Shown piece by piece: positions 16,423 through 24,641 of a stretch of DNA of 37,016 nucleotides. This DNA comes from Nitriliruptorales bacterium (lineage in GTDB: Bacteria; Actinomycetota; Nitriliruptoria; Euzebyales; JAHELV01), in contig JAHELV010000010.1 in NCBI GenBank assembly GCA_024644015.1, positions 16,563 through 53,578 on the forward strand, written 5' to 3'. The number at the start of each line of letters is the position of its first letter. Within the stretch, counting starts at the first letter, position 1. The notes below the pieces were generated by a model. It searched no databases, had not been told where the DNA came from, and saw only the letters and a program-made list of their open reading frames with translations. The position numbers and the translations under genes were made by a program.

Positions 16423-17037
16423 TTAGCTCTGGATCTCCCACACGAACGCCACATCGGTCGTGCTGGCGCCCTGCTCGGCGTCCGTGGTCGCGGGGTCGAG
16501 CTGGACGGTGAACTTGTACGAGCGGCTCTGGGGTGAGGCGGACGGCGTCCACGTTCCGGCCCCCGACGCGTAGTCGGTGTAGGTGGTGTCCAGCGTCGCG
16601 AGCTTCGTCGTCGCCACGATCGTGGTGGCCGACCCGAACCCCGCGCAGCTTCCCCCGAACGTGGCGCCCGTGCCCTGCTCGACGGTCACGTTGAGGTCGT
16701 CGGACAGCCCGTCGGACCCCGGGTCGGCGCCCGGGACGTCGGTGTAGCCGCCCGAGTACAGCTTGACCACGCCGGGGCTGGCGACCGTGCCGGTGTACGT
16801 GACCTGGATGCAGGCGGTCTGCGTGTCACCCGGCACCATGTCCGACACCGTGAACATCGCGGTTGTCGAGTCGTCATCGGTCAAGGTGATCGCGCCGGCG
16901 CTGAAGCTGTTGCCGGTGTTGTCGGTCGTCGCACTGAACGCGGCGTTCGACGTGCGCGTGATCAACGCTGCGACCAGAGCGAGCCCAATGAGGCCGGCAA
17001 AGATCACGATCGGCGATCGACGGGTGTCGTGAGACAT
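16423..17037 (-). CDS. Secreted TasA/camelysin-like protein with SipW-type signal peptide
   Basis: 204 residues. The N-terminus is basic (D-T-R-R-S) and followed by a hydrophobic core. The SipW-class junction is S-N-A-A-F-S-A-T-T-D-N, then N-S-F-S-A-G-A-I-T-L, closely resembling the start of mature TasA and camelysin. Cleavage is expected after Ala32. The remainder looks like a beta-rich domain with two Cys (76 and 131), probably a disulfide, and V-P-G-D-T-Q-T-A-C-I. TasA forms the amyloid-like or fibrous matrix in Bacillus; a similar fibre role is inferred. The ATG at 17035-17037 has AGGA eight bases upstream. The dedicated peptidase is the upstream fusion gene and an anchored paralogue lies downstream. 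A candidate sigma-28/WhiG-type promoter is at 17061-17088. Confidence 0.82.
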   Translation of the reverse strand: MSHDTRRSPIVIFAGLIGLALVAALITRTSNAAFSATTDNTGNSFSAGAITLTDDDSTTAMFTVSDMVPGDTQTACIQVTYTGTVASPGVVKLYSGGYTDVPGADPGSDGLSDDLNVTVEQGTGATFGGSCAGFGSATTIVATTKLATLDTTYTDYASGAGTWTPSASPQSRSYKFTVQLDPATTDAEQGASTTDVAFVWEIQS

Positions 17038-17060
17038 GTTGCGTCCTGGTCGTAGTTGAG

Positions 17061-17088
17061 TCATCGACTATTCAGTTCGCCCGTTTGA
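17061..17088 (-). promoter_or_regulatory. Candidate WhiG/FliA-type promoter of the TasA-like gene
   Basis: On the minus strand CAAA (within TTTGA-complement 17084-17088) is followed after 15 bases by GTCGATGA (17061-17068). The sigma-28 consensus is TAAA-N15-GCCGATAA, so the match is 3/4 and 6/8 with exact spacing. The start of transcription would lie near 17053, leaving a ~16-base leader that contains the AGGA ribosome-binding site. Confidence 0.45.
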
Positions 17089-17204
17089 CGCCATGGTTAA
17101 GTGCTGTGCAATGCGGGGCGCCGATGTTGTGCACGCAGCGTCCCGCTCCATGTGCCCACTACAGCGGCCATACGGCGCTACAGGCGTCCAGAAGATGCAC
17201 CAGT

Positions 17205-17225
17205 ACCCGGGCGCCAGCGCCGGGT
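17205..17225 (-). terminator. GC-rich hairpin after the peptidase-fusion gene
   Basis: ACCCGG and CCGGGT arms with an inner CGC/GCG extension form a strong stem-loop about 30 bases past the stop of the fusion gene. No T-tract follows. It separates the fusion from the TasA-like gene, consistent with the latter having its own promoter. Confidence 0.4.
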
Positions 17226-17256
17226 TCTCGAACGAACTCGGCGCCCCTGTTCGTGA

Positions 17257-18975
17257 TCATCCGCTGGCACGCAGTGCGATGAGGACTCCGATGCCGTCGT
17301 CGGCCTTGCTCGCGGTCGCCGTTCGGCTGCCCGTGGCGCCGGTGGCCGCGAACTCCTCGTCCGCCACCTCCATCGTCCGCGAGGCGCTCCCCCCTTCGAA
17401 CACCTCGGTCATGCCTGGCGGCTCCGTGATGGTTGTCGATGTGTCCCCGCCCGCCTCGTGGAAGTAGAGCGCCACGAGACGCGTGTCGCCGACCGTGGTC
17501 GTGATCGAGGGCGCGGTGAGTGACGTGGTGCCCGAGTAGATTCCGCCACCGTGGGTGTCGAACGGCGTGGTCTGATCGATCCCCCGGTACACGAGCATGA
17601 CCGAGCCGCCGCCGTACACCGACCCGCTCGACGTCCAGGTGTACGTGGTTCCGGGGTCGCCGGCTGTCGCGACACGCCAGTACACCTTGGTGTACGACCC
17701 GGCCGCGCCGTGGTCGTCGGCGCGAAGCAGGTTCCAGCCGGCGGGAGCGGTCACGTTCGGATTGCTCGTGCCGGTGAAGGTGATGAGCAGGTCGCCGGTC
17801 TGGGTGCTTGCCGGCACGGTGATCGCCGCGCTGGGACCAAGGCTTTGAAACGTTGTACTGGCGACGTACGTCGGCGGGCAGTGCGGCGTCAGCGTGACGC
17901 CGACTCGCGACGAGGTCCATGGGCCGGCGGTGGCCGAGAGCTGCCAGGTGTAGGCGGTGCCGTTGACCAGCGGGCCGTCCGTCGCGGTGGTGGTCGTGCG
18001 ACCGGCGATCGCCTGGGGCGGGCCGCCGTCCCGCGAGAGGGAGTACCCGTCGGCCCACGTGTCCGGCGTCGCCGTCCATGACAGCTCCGCGCTCGGGGTC
18101 GCTCCACCGCACGTCTGGTCTGCGGTCAGGTCCGAAGGCGGCGTCAGCGGGCCGGCAGCCTGGTAGCTGGCGTCCACGTTGGACGTCGAAGCGCTGAAGG
18201 CGGCGGTGGAGCGCCCCACCACATTCGCTCCGGCAACAGCGATCGCGAGAGTGACGATCAAGCCGATGGAGGTGGCGAGACGGAAGATGAAACGCCGCGC
18301 CGTGAACGGCTGCGGGCTCGGCCTCGGCGGGCTCGGCCGTGGCGTCAGCGTCGGTGAGCCACGATGCGGTCCGGATGCCGGAGCCTCAGCCGGCGTGCGA
18401 TGTCCGCCCGCCGGACCCGCCCCGGGCGGGCGGCGACGCGGCCCGATCGCGACCAGCGCCGCGACGACCGTCGCGACAACCCACAACGCGAACGCCAACG
18501 GAGCGTCCGACAACCACAGCAACGGCAACCCCACCATGGGCACCAGCAACCGACCGCGAGCCACGACGTCACCCGCCGGTACCGGCGTCGAATCCACGCT
18601 GGCATTGGCGTCACCGCGAGTCCGGTAGCTGCCATCAGGCTCCACAGCCACCACACGATGGGTGTTCAACGAACCGGGCTGCGCAGGATTCGCGTATGTG
18701 ATCACCTGACCGGCAGCCACCGGATGCACCGGCGCAGCGCCCAGCACGACGTCGCCCGCACGGATCAACGGCGCCATCGACCCCGACGTGATCACCAGCG
18801 GCTGCCAACGCCACACGGCATACGGCACGACGACAGCGAGCGCGAGCCACACCAGCACCCACAGGTACAACGCCGACAACAACACCCCACCCACCGCCGA
18901 CCACCCGTCCGCGGCGCGCTTCGACGCCACCGGCCCTGCGCCCGACGCCGGGCCGCTCTCGGCGTGGTTCACCAT
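17257..18975 (-). CDS. SipW-type signal peptidase I fused to a SipW-like export signal and FN3/beta-sandwich ectodomain
   Basis: 572 residues in one open frame. Residues 27-175 form an ER/SipW-type peptidase: TM helix, I-T-S-G-S-M-A-P with nucleophile Ser66, N-T-H-R-V-V with His106 in place of the usual Lys, R-G-D-A-N with Asp122, then a second TM (about 148-178). A Pro/Arg linker (180-225) leads to a third basic-hydrophobic segment (227-254) and G-R-S-T-A-A-F-S-A-S-T-S-N (254-266), the same junction as in the TasA-like protein. After that come an FN3-like domain (about 277-363) and a Gly/Thr/Ser-rich beta-sandwich domain (about 368-572). The topology puts the peptidase and the C-terminal half both outside, so self-cleavage after Ala258 is possible. 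Ordinary SipW ends near residue 190. Confidence 0.85.
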   Translation of the reverse strand: MVNHAESGPASGAGPVASKRAADGWSAVGGVLLSALYLWVLVWLALAVVVPYAVWRWQPLVITSGSMAPLIRAGDVVLGAAPVHPVAAGQVITYANPAQPGSLNTHRVVAVEPDGSYRTRGDANASVDSTPVPAGDVVARGRLLVPMVGLPLLWLSDAPLAFALWVVATVVAALVAIGPRRRPPGAGPAGGHRTPAEAPASGPHRGSPTLTPRPSPPRPSPQPFTARRFIFRLATSIGLIVTLAIAVAGANVVGRSTAAFSASTSNVDASYQAAGPLTPPSDLTADQTCGGATPSAELSWTATPDTWADGYSLSRDGGPPQAIAGRTTTTATDGPLVNGTAYTWQLSATAGPWTSSRVGVTLTPHCPPTYVASTTFQSLGPSAAITVPASTQTGDLLITFTGTSNPNVTAPAGWNLLRADDHGAAGSYTKVYWRVATAGDPGTTYTWTSSGSVYGGGSVMLVYRGIDQTTPFDTHGGGIYSGTTSLTAPSITTTVGDTRLVALYFHEAGGDTSTTITEPPGMTEVFEGGSASRTMEVADEEFAATGATGSRTATASKADDGIGVLIALRASG

Positions 18976-19104
18976 GACCAGCTCGTCGCACGCTCGGAAA
19001 CCGCGTCAACGCCCGGCGCCCGCACCACGGACCAGGAACGAGCCCAACGACCGGCAGCGAACGCCACGCTCCTGTCCTCCAACGGGTCACTCGACCGACA
19101 ACAC

Positions 19105-19115
19105 ACAACAGTTGT
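19105..19115. promoter_or_regulatory. 11-bp palindrome at the predicted transcription start of the peptidase fusion
   Basis: ACAAC-A-GTTGT is a perfect inverted repeat that overlaps the downstream edge of the GCCGATAA element and the predicted +1. Such a position suits a repressor operator, but no regulator is identified. Confidence 0.3.
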
Positions 19116-19141
19116 TATCGGCCGCCACACCCGCCACTTGC
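19115..19141 (-). promoter_or_regulatory. Candidate WhiG/FliA-type promoter of the peptidase-fusion gene
   Basis: On the minus strand GCAAGTGG (19134-19141) is followed by exactly 11 bases and GCCGATAA (19115-19122). The sigma-28 consensus is TAAAGTTT-N11-GCCGATAA: the -10 element matches 8/8, the -35 matches 4/8 (AAGT core), and the spacing is exact. It lies in the 245-base gap between DUF2469 and the fusion gene, giving a leader of about 130 bases. Confidence 0.6.
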
Positions 19142-19221
19142 GCAACACGCGCCGAAAAGCCGTCCCGGCGGACTACCCGGTTCGCGGCGCCGGACCACCG
19201 GCGGCCGCGCCGTCCCAGTTC

Positions 19222-19542
19222 CTACTTGCCCAGCGACGACGGCGGGAACTGTGGGATCTCGCTCTCGTCGGCGATCTGCTCGATGTTGACGTCGCGGAAC
19301 GTGACGACCCTGACATGGGACACGAACCGGGCGGGACGGTACATGTCCCACACCCACGCGTCGTTGAGCTCGATCTCGAGCGGCGCACCGTCGCGCTCGA
19401 CGACGTTGACGTCGTTGGCGAGGTAGAAGCGCCGCTCGGTCTCGACCGCGAACCGGAACATCGTCACCACGTCGCGGTACTCGCGGTACAGCGCGAGCTC
19501 CATGTCCGACTCGAACTGCTCGAGCTCCTCCGAGCTGCTCAC
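19222..19542 (-). CDS. DUF2469 family protein (Rv2901c-like)
   Basis: 106 residues. The start is GTG at 19540-19542 with GAAGG seven bases upstream; the frame's longer N-terminus is not conserved. The family core is easy to recognise: M-E-L-A-L-Y-R-E-Y-R-D-V-V, then V-E-T-E-R-R-F-Y-L-A-N-D-V, and A-W-V-W-D-M-Y-R-P-A-R-F-V with V-R-V-V-T-F-R-D-V-N. The function is unknown, and the family is restricted to Actinobacteria, where it sits next to lepB/rnhB. Here it follows lepB by 61 bases, with rnhB absent. Confidence 0.92.
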   Translation of the reverse strand: MSSSEELEQFESDMELALYREYRDVVTMFRFAVETERRFYLANDVNVVERDGAPLEIELNDAWVWDMYRPARFVSHVRVVTFRDVNIEQIADESEIPQFPPSSLGK

Positions 19543-19603
19543 GCCGGGGCCTTCGCACGGCCCGGTTCCGCTCCGACCCCTGTGCGAGGGCCTCCGCAGA
19601 GCC

Positions 19604-20335
19604 TCATTGCCCGCCGGCGTAGTCGGGAGCCGACAGAACGGTCGCACGGTCGAAGGGCCAGACCAGCACGAACGCACGCCCGATCATCTGGTCGCGGCCG
19701 ATCGTCCCCAGCAGACTGCGCGAGTCCGACGACCGCGGACGGTTGTCACCCATCACGAAGTACTCGTCGTCGGGGATCCGCATGGGCGGCAGGAACGACT
19801 CGTCCCGTGTCGACAGGTAGCCTCCGCTGCCGCTGTCCGCCTCCGGCAACGGCTCGCCGTTGATGTAGACCACCCCGTCGGTGATCTCGATGGTGTCCCC
19901 GGGCAGGCCGATGACCCGCTTGATGAAGTCCTGCTCCGAAGGCGGGCCCAGGCCCAAGCCGGCCGCGAGCGAGCGCAGACCGCTGGCCAGGGGGTTGGCC
20001 GCACTGCGTTCGGCGCCGGCCTCGTCGGAGAACACGACGATCTCGCCGCGCTCGGGTTCGCCGACGCGGAACGCGAGCCGGTTGACCAGCACCCGGTCGC
20101 CGATCTCCAACGTCGGCACCATCGACTCGGACGGGATGTAGAACGCCTGCACCAGGAAGCTGCGCAGCAGCAGCGCGAGCATGAAGGCGACCAGCAGCAG
20201 GACCGGTAGCTCCGCCAGGAATCCGCCGACGCGCCGGGCGGTCGACGGCGACGGCGCGACGGTGGACCGCGGCGCGTCCGCGCGGTCGACATCGCGTTGG
20301 GTGTCAGCCACGGCGCGCGACAGCGCGGCGATCAC
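19604..20335 (-). CDS. lepB: Signal peptidase I (Ser/Lys type)
   Basis: 243 residues with one N-terminal TM helix (about 42-63) after a cytoplasmic Arg/Ala-rich segment. It removes signal peptides from Sec and Tat substrates. The catalytic Ser is in P-S-E-S-M-V-P-T-L and the general-base Lys in [12 protein letters not shown]. The box [13 protein letters not shown] is also intact. A ~25-residue insertion between the Ser and Lys motifs is rich in Ala and Leu. The start GTG overlaps the rplS stop. This is the housekeeping peptidase and contrasts with the Ser/His SipW-type enzyme in the island. Confidence 0.95.
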   Translation of the reverse strand: MIAALSRAVADTQRDVDRADAPRSTVAPSPSTARRVGGFLAELPVLLLVAFMLALLLRSFLVQAFYIPSESMVPTLEIGDRVLVNRLAFRVGEPERGEIVVFSDEAGAERSAANPLASGLRSLAAGLGLGPPSEQDFIKRVIGLPGDTIEITDGVVYINGEPLPEADSGSGGYLSTRDESFLPPMRIPDDEYFVMGDNRPRSSDSRSLLGTIGRDQMIGRAFVLVWPFDRATVLSAPDYAGGQ

Positions 20336-20691
20336 ACACCAGCGGCGTCGCGGCGCTCGCGGATCTTCGCCTTCTTTCCGACGCGATCGCGCAGGTAGTA
20401 CAGCTTGGCTCTGCGCACGCGGCCACGGCGCACGACCTCGACGTGATCGATCACCGGTGCGTGGACAGGGAAGGTGCGCTCGACCCCGATGCCGTTGAAG
20501 CTGATCTTGCGCACCGTGAACGTCTCGCGGACGCCACTGCCGCGGCGAGCGATCACGTCGCCCTCGAAGACCTGGATCCGCGAACGGTTCCCTTCGACGA
20601 CCCGGACGTGCACCCGCACGCGGTCACCGGACCGGAACTCCGGGATGTCGTCTCGGAGGTTCTCTAGGTCGATCATGTCGGTCGGGTTCAT
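20332..20691 (-). CDS. rplS: 50S ribosomal protein L19
   Basis: 119 residues, a normal length. L19 sits at the 30S-50S interface. Recognisable segments are [41 protein letters not shown], and the basic C-terminus R-R-A-K-L-Y-Y-L-R. It is separated from trmD by about 100 bases that hold a candidate promoter, and is coupled to lepB by a 4-base overlap. Confidence 0.97.
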   Translation of the reverse strand: MNPTDMIDLENLRDDIPEFRSGDRVRVHVRVVEGNRSRIQVFEGDVIARRGSGVRETFTVRKISFNGIGVERTFPVHAPVIDHVEVVRRGRVRRAKLYYLRDRVGKKAKIRERRDAAGV

Positions 20692-20767
20692 GGCAGCACA
20701 TCTTTCGCGTGCGGATACGGGCGAGCATGCCGTGGCCCGGGCAGGCCCGGAGGTGAAGTGGTACCTC

Positions 20768-20797
20768 AGGATAGCTTCACAAGACCGATGCCTTCAA
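20768..20797 (-). promoter_or_regulatory. Candidate promoter for rplS-lepB
   Basis: On the minus strand TTGAAG (20792-20797, at the end of trmD) and TATCCT (20768-20773) are spaced by 18 bases. Each matches the housekeeping consensus at four of six positions. It would allow rplS-lepB-DUF2469 to be transcribed apart from trmD. Confidence 0.35.
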
Positions 20798-21570
20798 TCG
20801 GCCGCGTCATCGCTCCCCTCGTCGCCATCCTCTGGCAGCCGGGGCGCCGCGGATCCACCGGACGCGCGCTCCCACCGCGCGTAGAGGTCGGGACGAACGC
20901 GGCGGGTGCGCTCCACCGACTGGCGTGTGCGCCAGGCCGCGACGCGCCCGTGGTCACCGCTGCGCAGGATCGCGGGCACGTCCATGCCGCGGTAGCTGGC
21001 AGGTCTCGTGTACTGCGGGTATTCCAGCAGCCCGTCGGCGTGCGACTCGTCCATGGCGCTGCGGTCGTTGCCCATCACGCCCGGCAGCAGCCGGGTCACC
21101 GCCTCGATGACCACGGCGGCCGCAGCCTCGCCACCGGCGAGGACGTAGTCGCCGATCGAGATCTCGTCGGTCGCCAGGGCCTCGTGCACGCGCTCGTCGA
21201 TTCCCTCGTAGCGGCCACACAGCAGCAGCAGCCGTTCGCTGGTCGCCAGGTCGCGCACGCGCGCCTGGTCGAGCAGATCACCACGCGGCGTCAACACCAC
21301 GGTCCGCGGCCGGGACTCGACCGCTCCGTACAGGGCCTCGACCGCCGCGAAGAACGGCTCGGGCTTGAGCACCATTCCGGCGCCACCGCCGTACGGCATG
21401 TCATCGGCGGTGCGGTGCGGATCGGTGGTCCACGTGCGCAGATCGTGGATGTCGACGCGCAACAGGCCGCTGTCGACGGCTCTGCCCAGCAGCGACACGT
21501 CCAGCAGACCGGTGAAGTACGCCGGAAACAACGTCAGGACGTCGATGTGCATACCGGTCGACCCGGTCAC
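20794..21570 (-). CDS. trmD: tRNA (guanine37-N1)-methyltransferase
   Basis: 258 residues. It methylates G37 of tRNAs to prevent frameshifting. The SPOUT-knot sequence is intact: P-Y-G-G-G-A-G-M-V-L-K-P, L-C-G-R-Y-E-G-I-D-E-R-V, and I-G-D-Y-V-L-A-G-G-E. The C-terminal tail is Gly/Asp-rich. The GTG at 21568-21570 overlaps the rimM stop. The ATG at 21550-21552 (M-H-I-D-V-L-T-L-F-P) is an equally plausible start by homology. It belongs to the rpsP-khpA-rimM-trmD operon. Confidence 0.96.
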   Translation of the reverse strand: MTGSTGMHIDVLTLFPAYFTGLLDVSLLGRAVDSGLLRVDIHDLRTWTTDPHRTADDMPYGGGAGMVLKPEPFFAAVEALYGAVESRPRTVVLTPRGDLLDQARVRDLATSERLLLLCGRYEGIDERVHEALATDEISIGDYVLAGGEAAAAVVIEAVTRLLPGVMGNDRSAMDESHADGLLEYPQYTRPASYRGMDVPAILRSGDHGRVAAWRTRQSVERTRRVRPDLYARWERASGGSAAPRLPEDGDEGSDDAAD

Positions 21571-22064
21571 TCGAGTGCGTCGGCGGGATCGATCAGCCCG
21601 GGCGGTCCATGCACCACGATGGTGTCGGCAATGTCGAGCAGTTCGTCGACGACCGGGATGAGCAGGTCACCGCCGTCGGGTCGGGCGACGCGCAGGAAGT
21701 CGTGCGCGAGACCGTCCAGCACGCCCTCCACGACGCCAACCAGCGCGCCCGACTGGTCGACAACCTCACGCCCGAGCACCTCGTCGACCCATACCATGTC
21801 GACCGACGCGACCGCGGCGCGATCGACCTCGAGCTCGGCGTCGCGCAACGCGTCGGCCGCCGCGCGGTCGTCGACGTCGACGAACCGAACCACGGGCCGA
21901 CCGCGGTGCCAACGCACCGCCGCGATCTCGAGCTGACGGGCGCCGGCCGACACCCGCAGGCCAGGCAGCACCGCGTCGACGAGGTCCGCGTCGAGCCAGA
22001 CGTACACATCACCGGCGAGCCCGAACGGTTTGCCGACGGTGCCGAGCATCGCGCGCGACGCCAT
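21567..22064 (-). CDS. rimM: 16S rRNA processing protein RimM
   Basis: 165 residues. RimM binds S19 and assists 30S head maturation. The N-terminal RimM beta-barrel begins G-T-V-G-K-P-F-G-L-A-G-D-V-Y-V. The C-terminal PRC-barrel starts near residue 95 (V-W-V-D-E-V-L-G-R-E-V-V) and contains L-L-I-P-V-V-D-E-L. It lies six bases after khpA, and its stop overlaps the trmD start. Confidence 0.94.
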   Translation of the reverse strand: MASRAMLGTVGKPFGLAGDVYVWLDADLVDAVLPGLRVSAGARQLEIAAVRWHRGRPVVRFVDVDDRAAADALRDAELEVDRAAVASVDMVWVDEVLGREVVDQSGALVGVVEGVLDGLAHDFLRVARPDGGDLLIPVVDELLDIADTIVVHGPPGLIDPADALE

Positions 22065-22070
22065 GGCTGC

Positions 22071-22310
22071 TCAGTCGACGATCTCGACGGTCGCGCTGGT
22101 TCCCTCGCGGGTGGCGGCGGCCTTGACGACGGTCCGGATCGCCTTCGCGGTACGGCCCCGCTTGCCGATCACCTTGCCCATGTCATCGGCGTGCACCCGC
22201 AGCTCGAGGACGGTGTCGACCCGGTCCCCGTCGACCGGCGTCACCGTGACGTCCTCGGGGTTGTCGACCAGCTTGCGTGCGATGAACGCAAGGACATCCT
22301 CGGTCATCAT
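22071..22310 (-). CDS. khpA: KhpA-type KH-domain RNA-binding protein
   Basis: 79 residues. The single KH domain carries the GxxG loop in [13 protein letters not shown]. KhpA partners with KhpB in RNA binding and cell-division/envelope control in Gram-positives. The start (ATG 22308-22310) overlaps the rpsP stop with GGAGG ten bases upstream. The rpsP-khpA-rimM-trmD order is conserved in Actinobacteria. Confidence 0.94.
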   Translation of the reverse strand: MMTEDVLAFIARKLVDNPEDVTVTPVDGDRVDTVLELRVHADDMGKVIGKRGRTAKAIRTVVKAAATREGTSATVEIVD

Positions 22311-22786
22311 GACGAGGTGGCCTCCGCATCATCGCTGGGATGTCCACCGGACTGGTCCGGACCGGCCTCCCCGCCAACGTTGGCAGCGGGTTCATCGGCC
22401 GCAGCGGGTTCATCGGCTGCAGCGGGCTCATCGGTGTCCGCAGGCGCGGCCTCAGCCGGACTGGTCTCGTCGACCGCTGCCGACGTGGTGGCCGGTGCCG
22501 GCGCGGTCGCACGTCGACGCCCGATGTCGCCGGGGCGGAAGTCCTCCCAGATCCCGGTGACCCGCAGCAGCTGCCGGACCGCGTCCGACGGCTGCACTCC
22601 CTCGCCGAGCCAGTACAGGGCCCGCTCGCGCTTGATCTCGATCTGGGACGGATCGCTCAGCGGCTGGTAGTACCCAATGTCCTCGATGAAGCGACCGTCA
22701 CGGGGCGAGCGCGCATCGGCGACCACGACCCGGTAGAACGGCTGCTTGCGCTTGCCCTCGCGCCTCAGGCGCATCTTCACAGCCAT
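22307..22786 (-). CDS. rpsP: 30S ribosomal protein S16 with Ala/Pro/acidic C-terminal tail
   Basis: 159 residues. The start is ATG 22784-22786 with a GAGG upstream. The S16 core (about 1-85) shows [30 protein letters not shown] as consecutive short blocks, and [10 protein letters not shown]. The last ~65 residues are low complexity, including three tandem D-E-P-A-A-A units. The tail resembles that of S2 in this window. It is the first gene of the operon, separated from ffh by a 213-base gap with a strong hairpin. Confidence 0.95.
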   Translation of the reverse strand: MAVKMRLRREGKRKQPFYRVVVADARSPRDGRFIEDIGYYQPLSDPSQIEIKRERALYWLGEGVQPSDAVRQLLRVTGIWEDFRPGDIGRRRATAPAPATTSAAVDETSPAEAAPADTDEPAAADEPAAADEPAANVGGEAGPDQSGGHPSDDAEATSS

Positions 22787-22963
22787 CGACTGCCTCGTCC
22801 TTTCGCGATACTCGATCAGTTCGGCCGCGCCGGCGTCGAATCGCAGCCGCAGCGGTATCTCAGTCTGCTGATGTTGTGTATGGCGGGCGGCGCTCGAGAT
22901 CGTCACGCACGCGCGCACGCCGGACCACACCAGAACGCAGTCTAGCGTAGCGCCGCTCCGGTG

Positions 22964-22989
22964 GGCACGGGCGCCCTGGCGCCCGTGCC
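22964..22989 (-). terminator. Strong hairpin after ffh
   Basis: A 12-base perfect inverted repeat (GGCACGGGCGCC/GGCGCCCGTGCC) with a minimal loop begins about 10 bases past the ffh stop. There is no T-tract, as is common for terminators in very GC-rich genomes. The rest of the gap to rpsP holds a TAGACT element that could serve as a -10. Confidence 0.65.
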
Positions 22990-22999
22990 GCCGGACGGC

Positions 23000-24508
<1,509 letters not shown>

Positions 24509-24560
24509 GATCGGATCCAGCGGTCGAAGGGTGCGGGGTGTCGAGGCGCCGGCGAGCGGC

Positions 24561-24585
24561 GGCCGCTGTGTTCACTGTAGCGGCC
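24561..24585. promoter_or_regulatory. Inverted repeat overlapping the candidate ffh promoter
   Basis: GGCCGCT (24561-24567) and AGCGGCC (24579-24585) flank an 11-base spacer. The right arm begins on the last base of the minus-strand TACAGT -10 candidate (24574-24579). The site is about 60 bases downstream of the WYL-domain gene. It could be an operator or a terminator-like stem. Confidence 0.35.
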
Positions 24586-24622
24586 GATGGCCGACCTCTC
24601 GCGAGGCCCGGTGCGCTGGCCC

Positions 24623-24639
24623 GCCGGCCATGTGCCGGC
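24623..24639 (-). terminator. Hairpin immediately after the WYL-domain gene
   Basis: GCCGGC-CATGT-GCCGGC begins two bases past the stop codon. The arms are 6 bp and G/C only, without a T-tract. It may end ftsY-WYL transcripts before ffh. Confidence 0.4.
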
Positions 24640-24641
24640 CT

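Noticed and set aside
17257-18975. The possibility that the peptidase fusion is two genes joined by a sequencing frameshift.
   Set aside because: The frame is continuous, the linker composition (Pro/Arg-rich) is coherent, and the topology makes sense. It remains listed as a refutation test because raw reads are not available.
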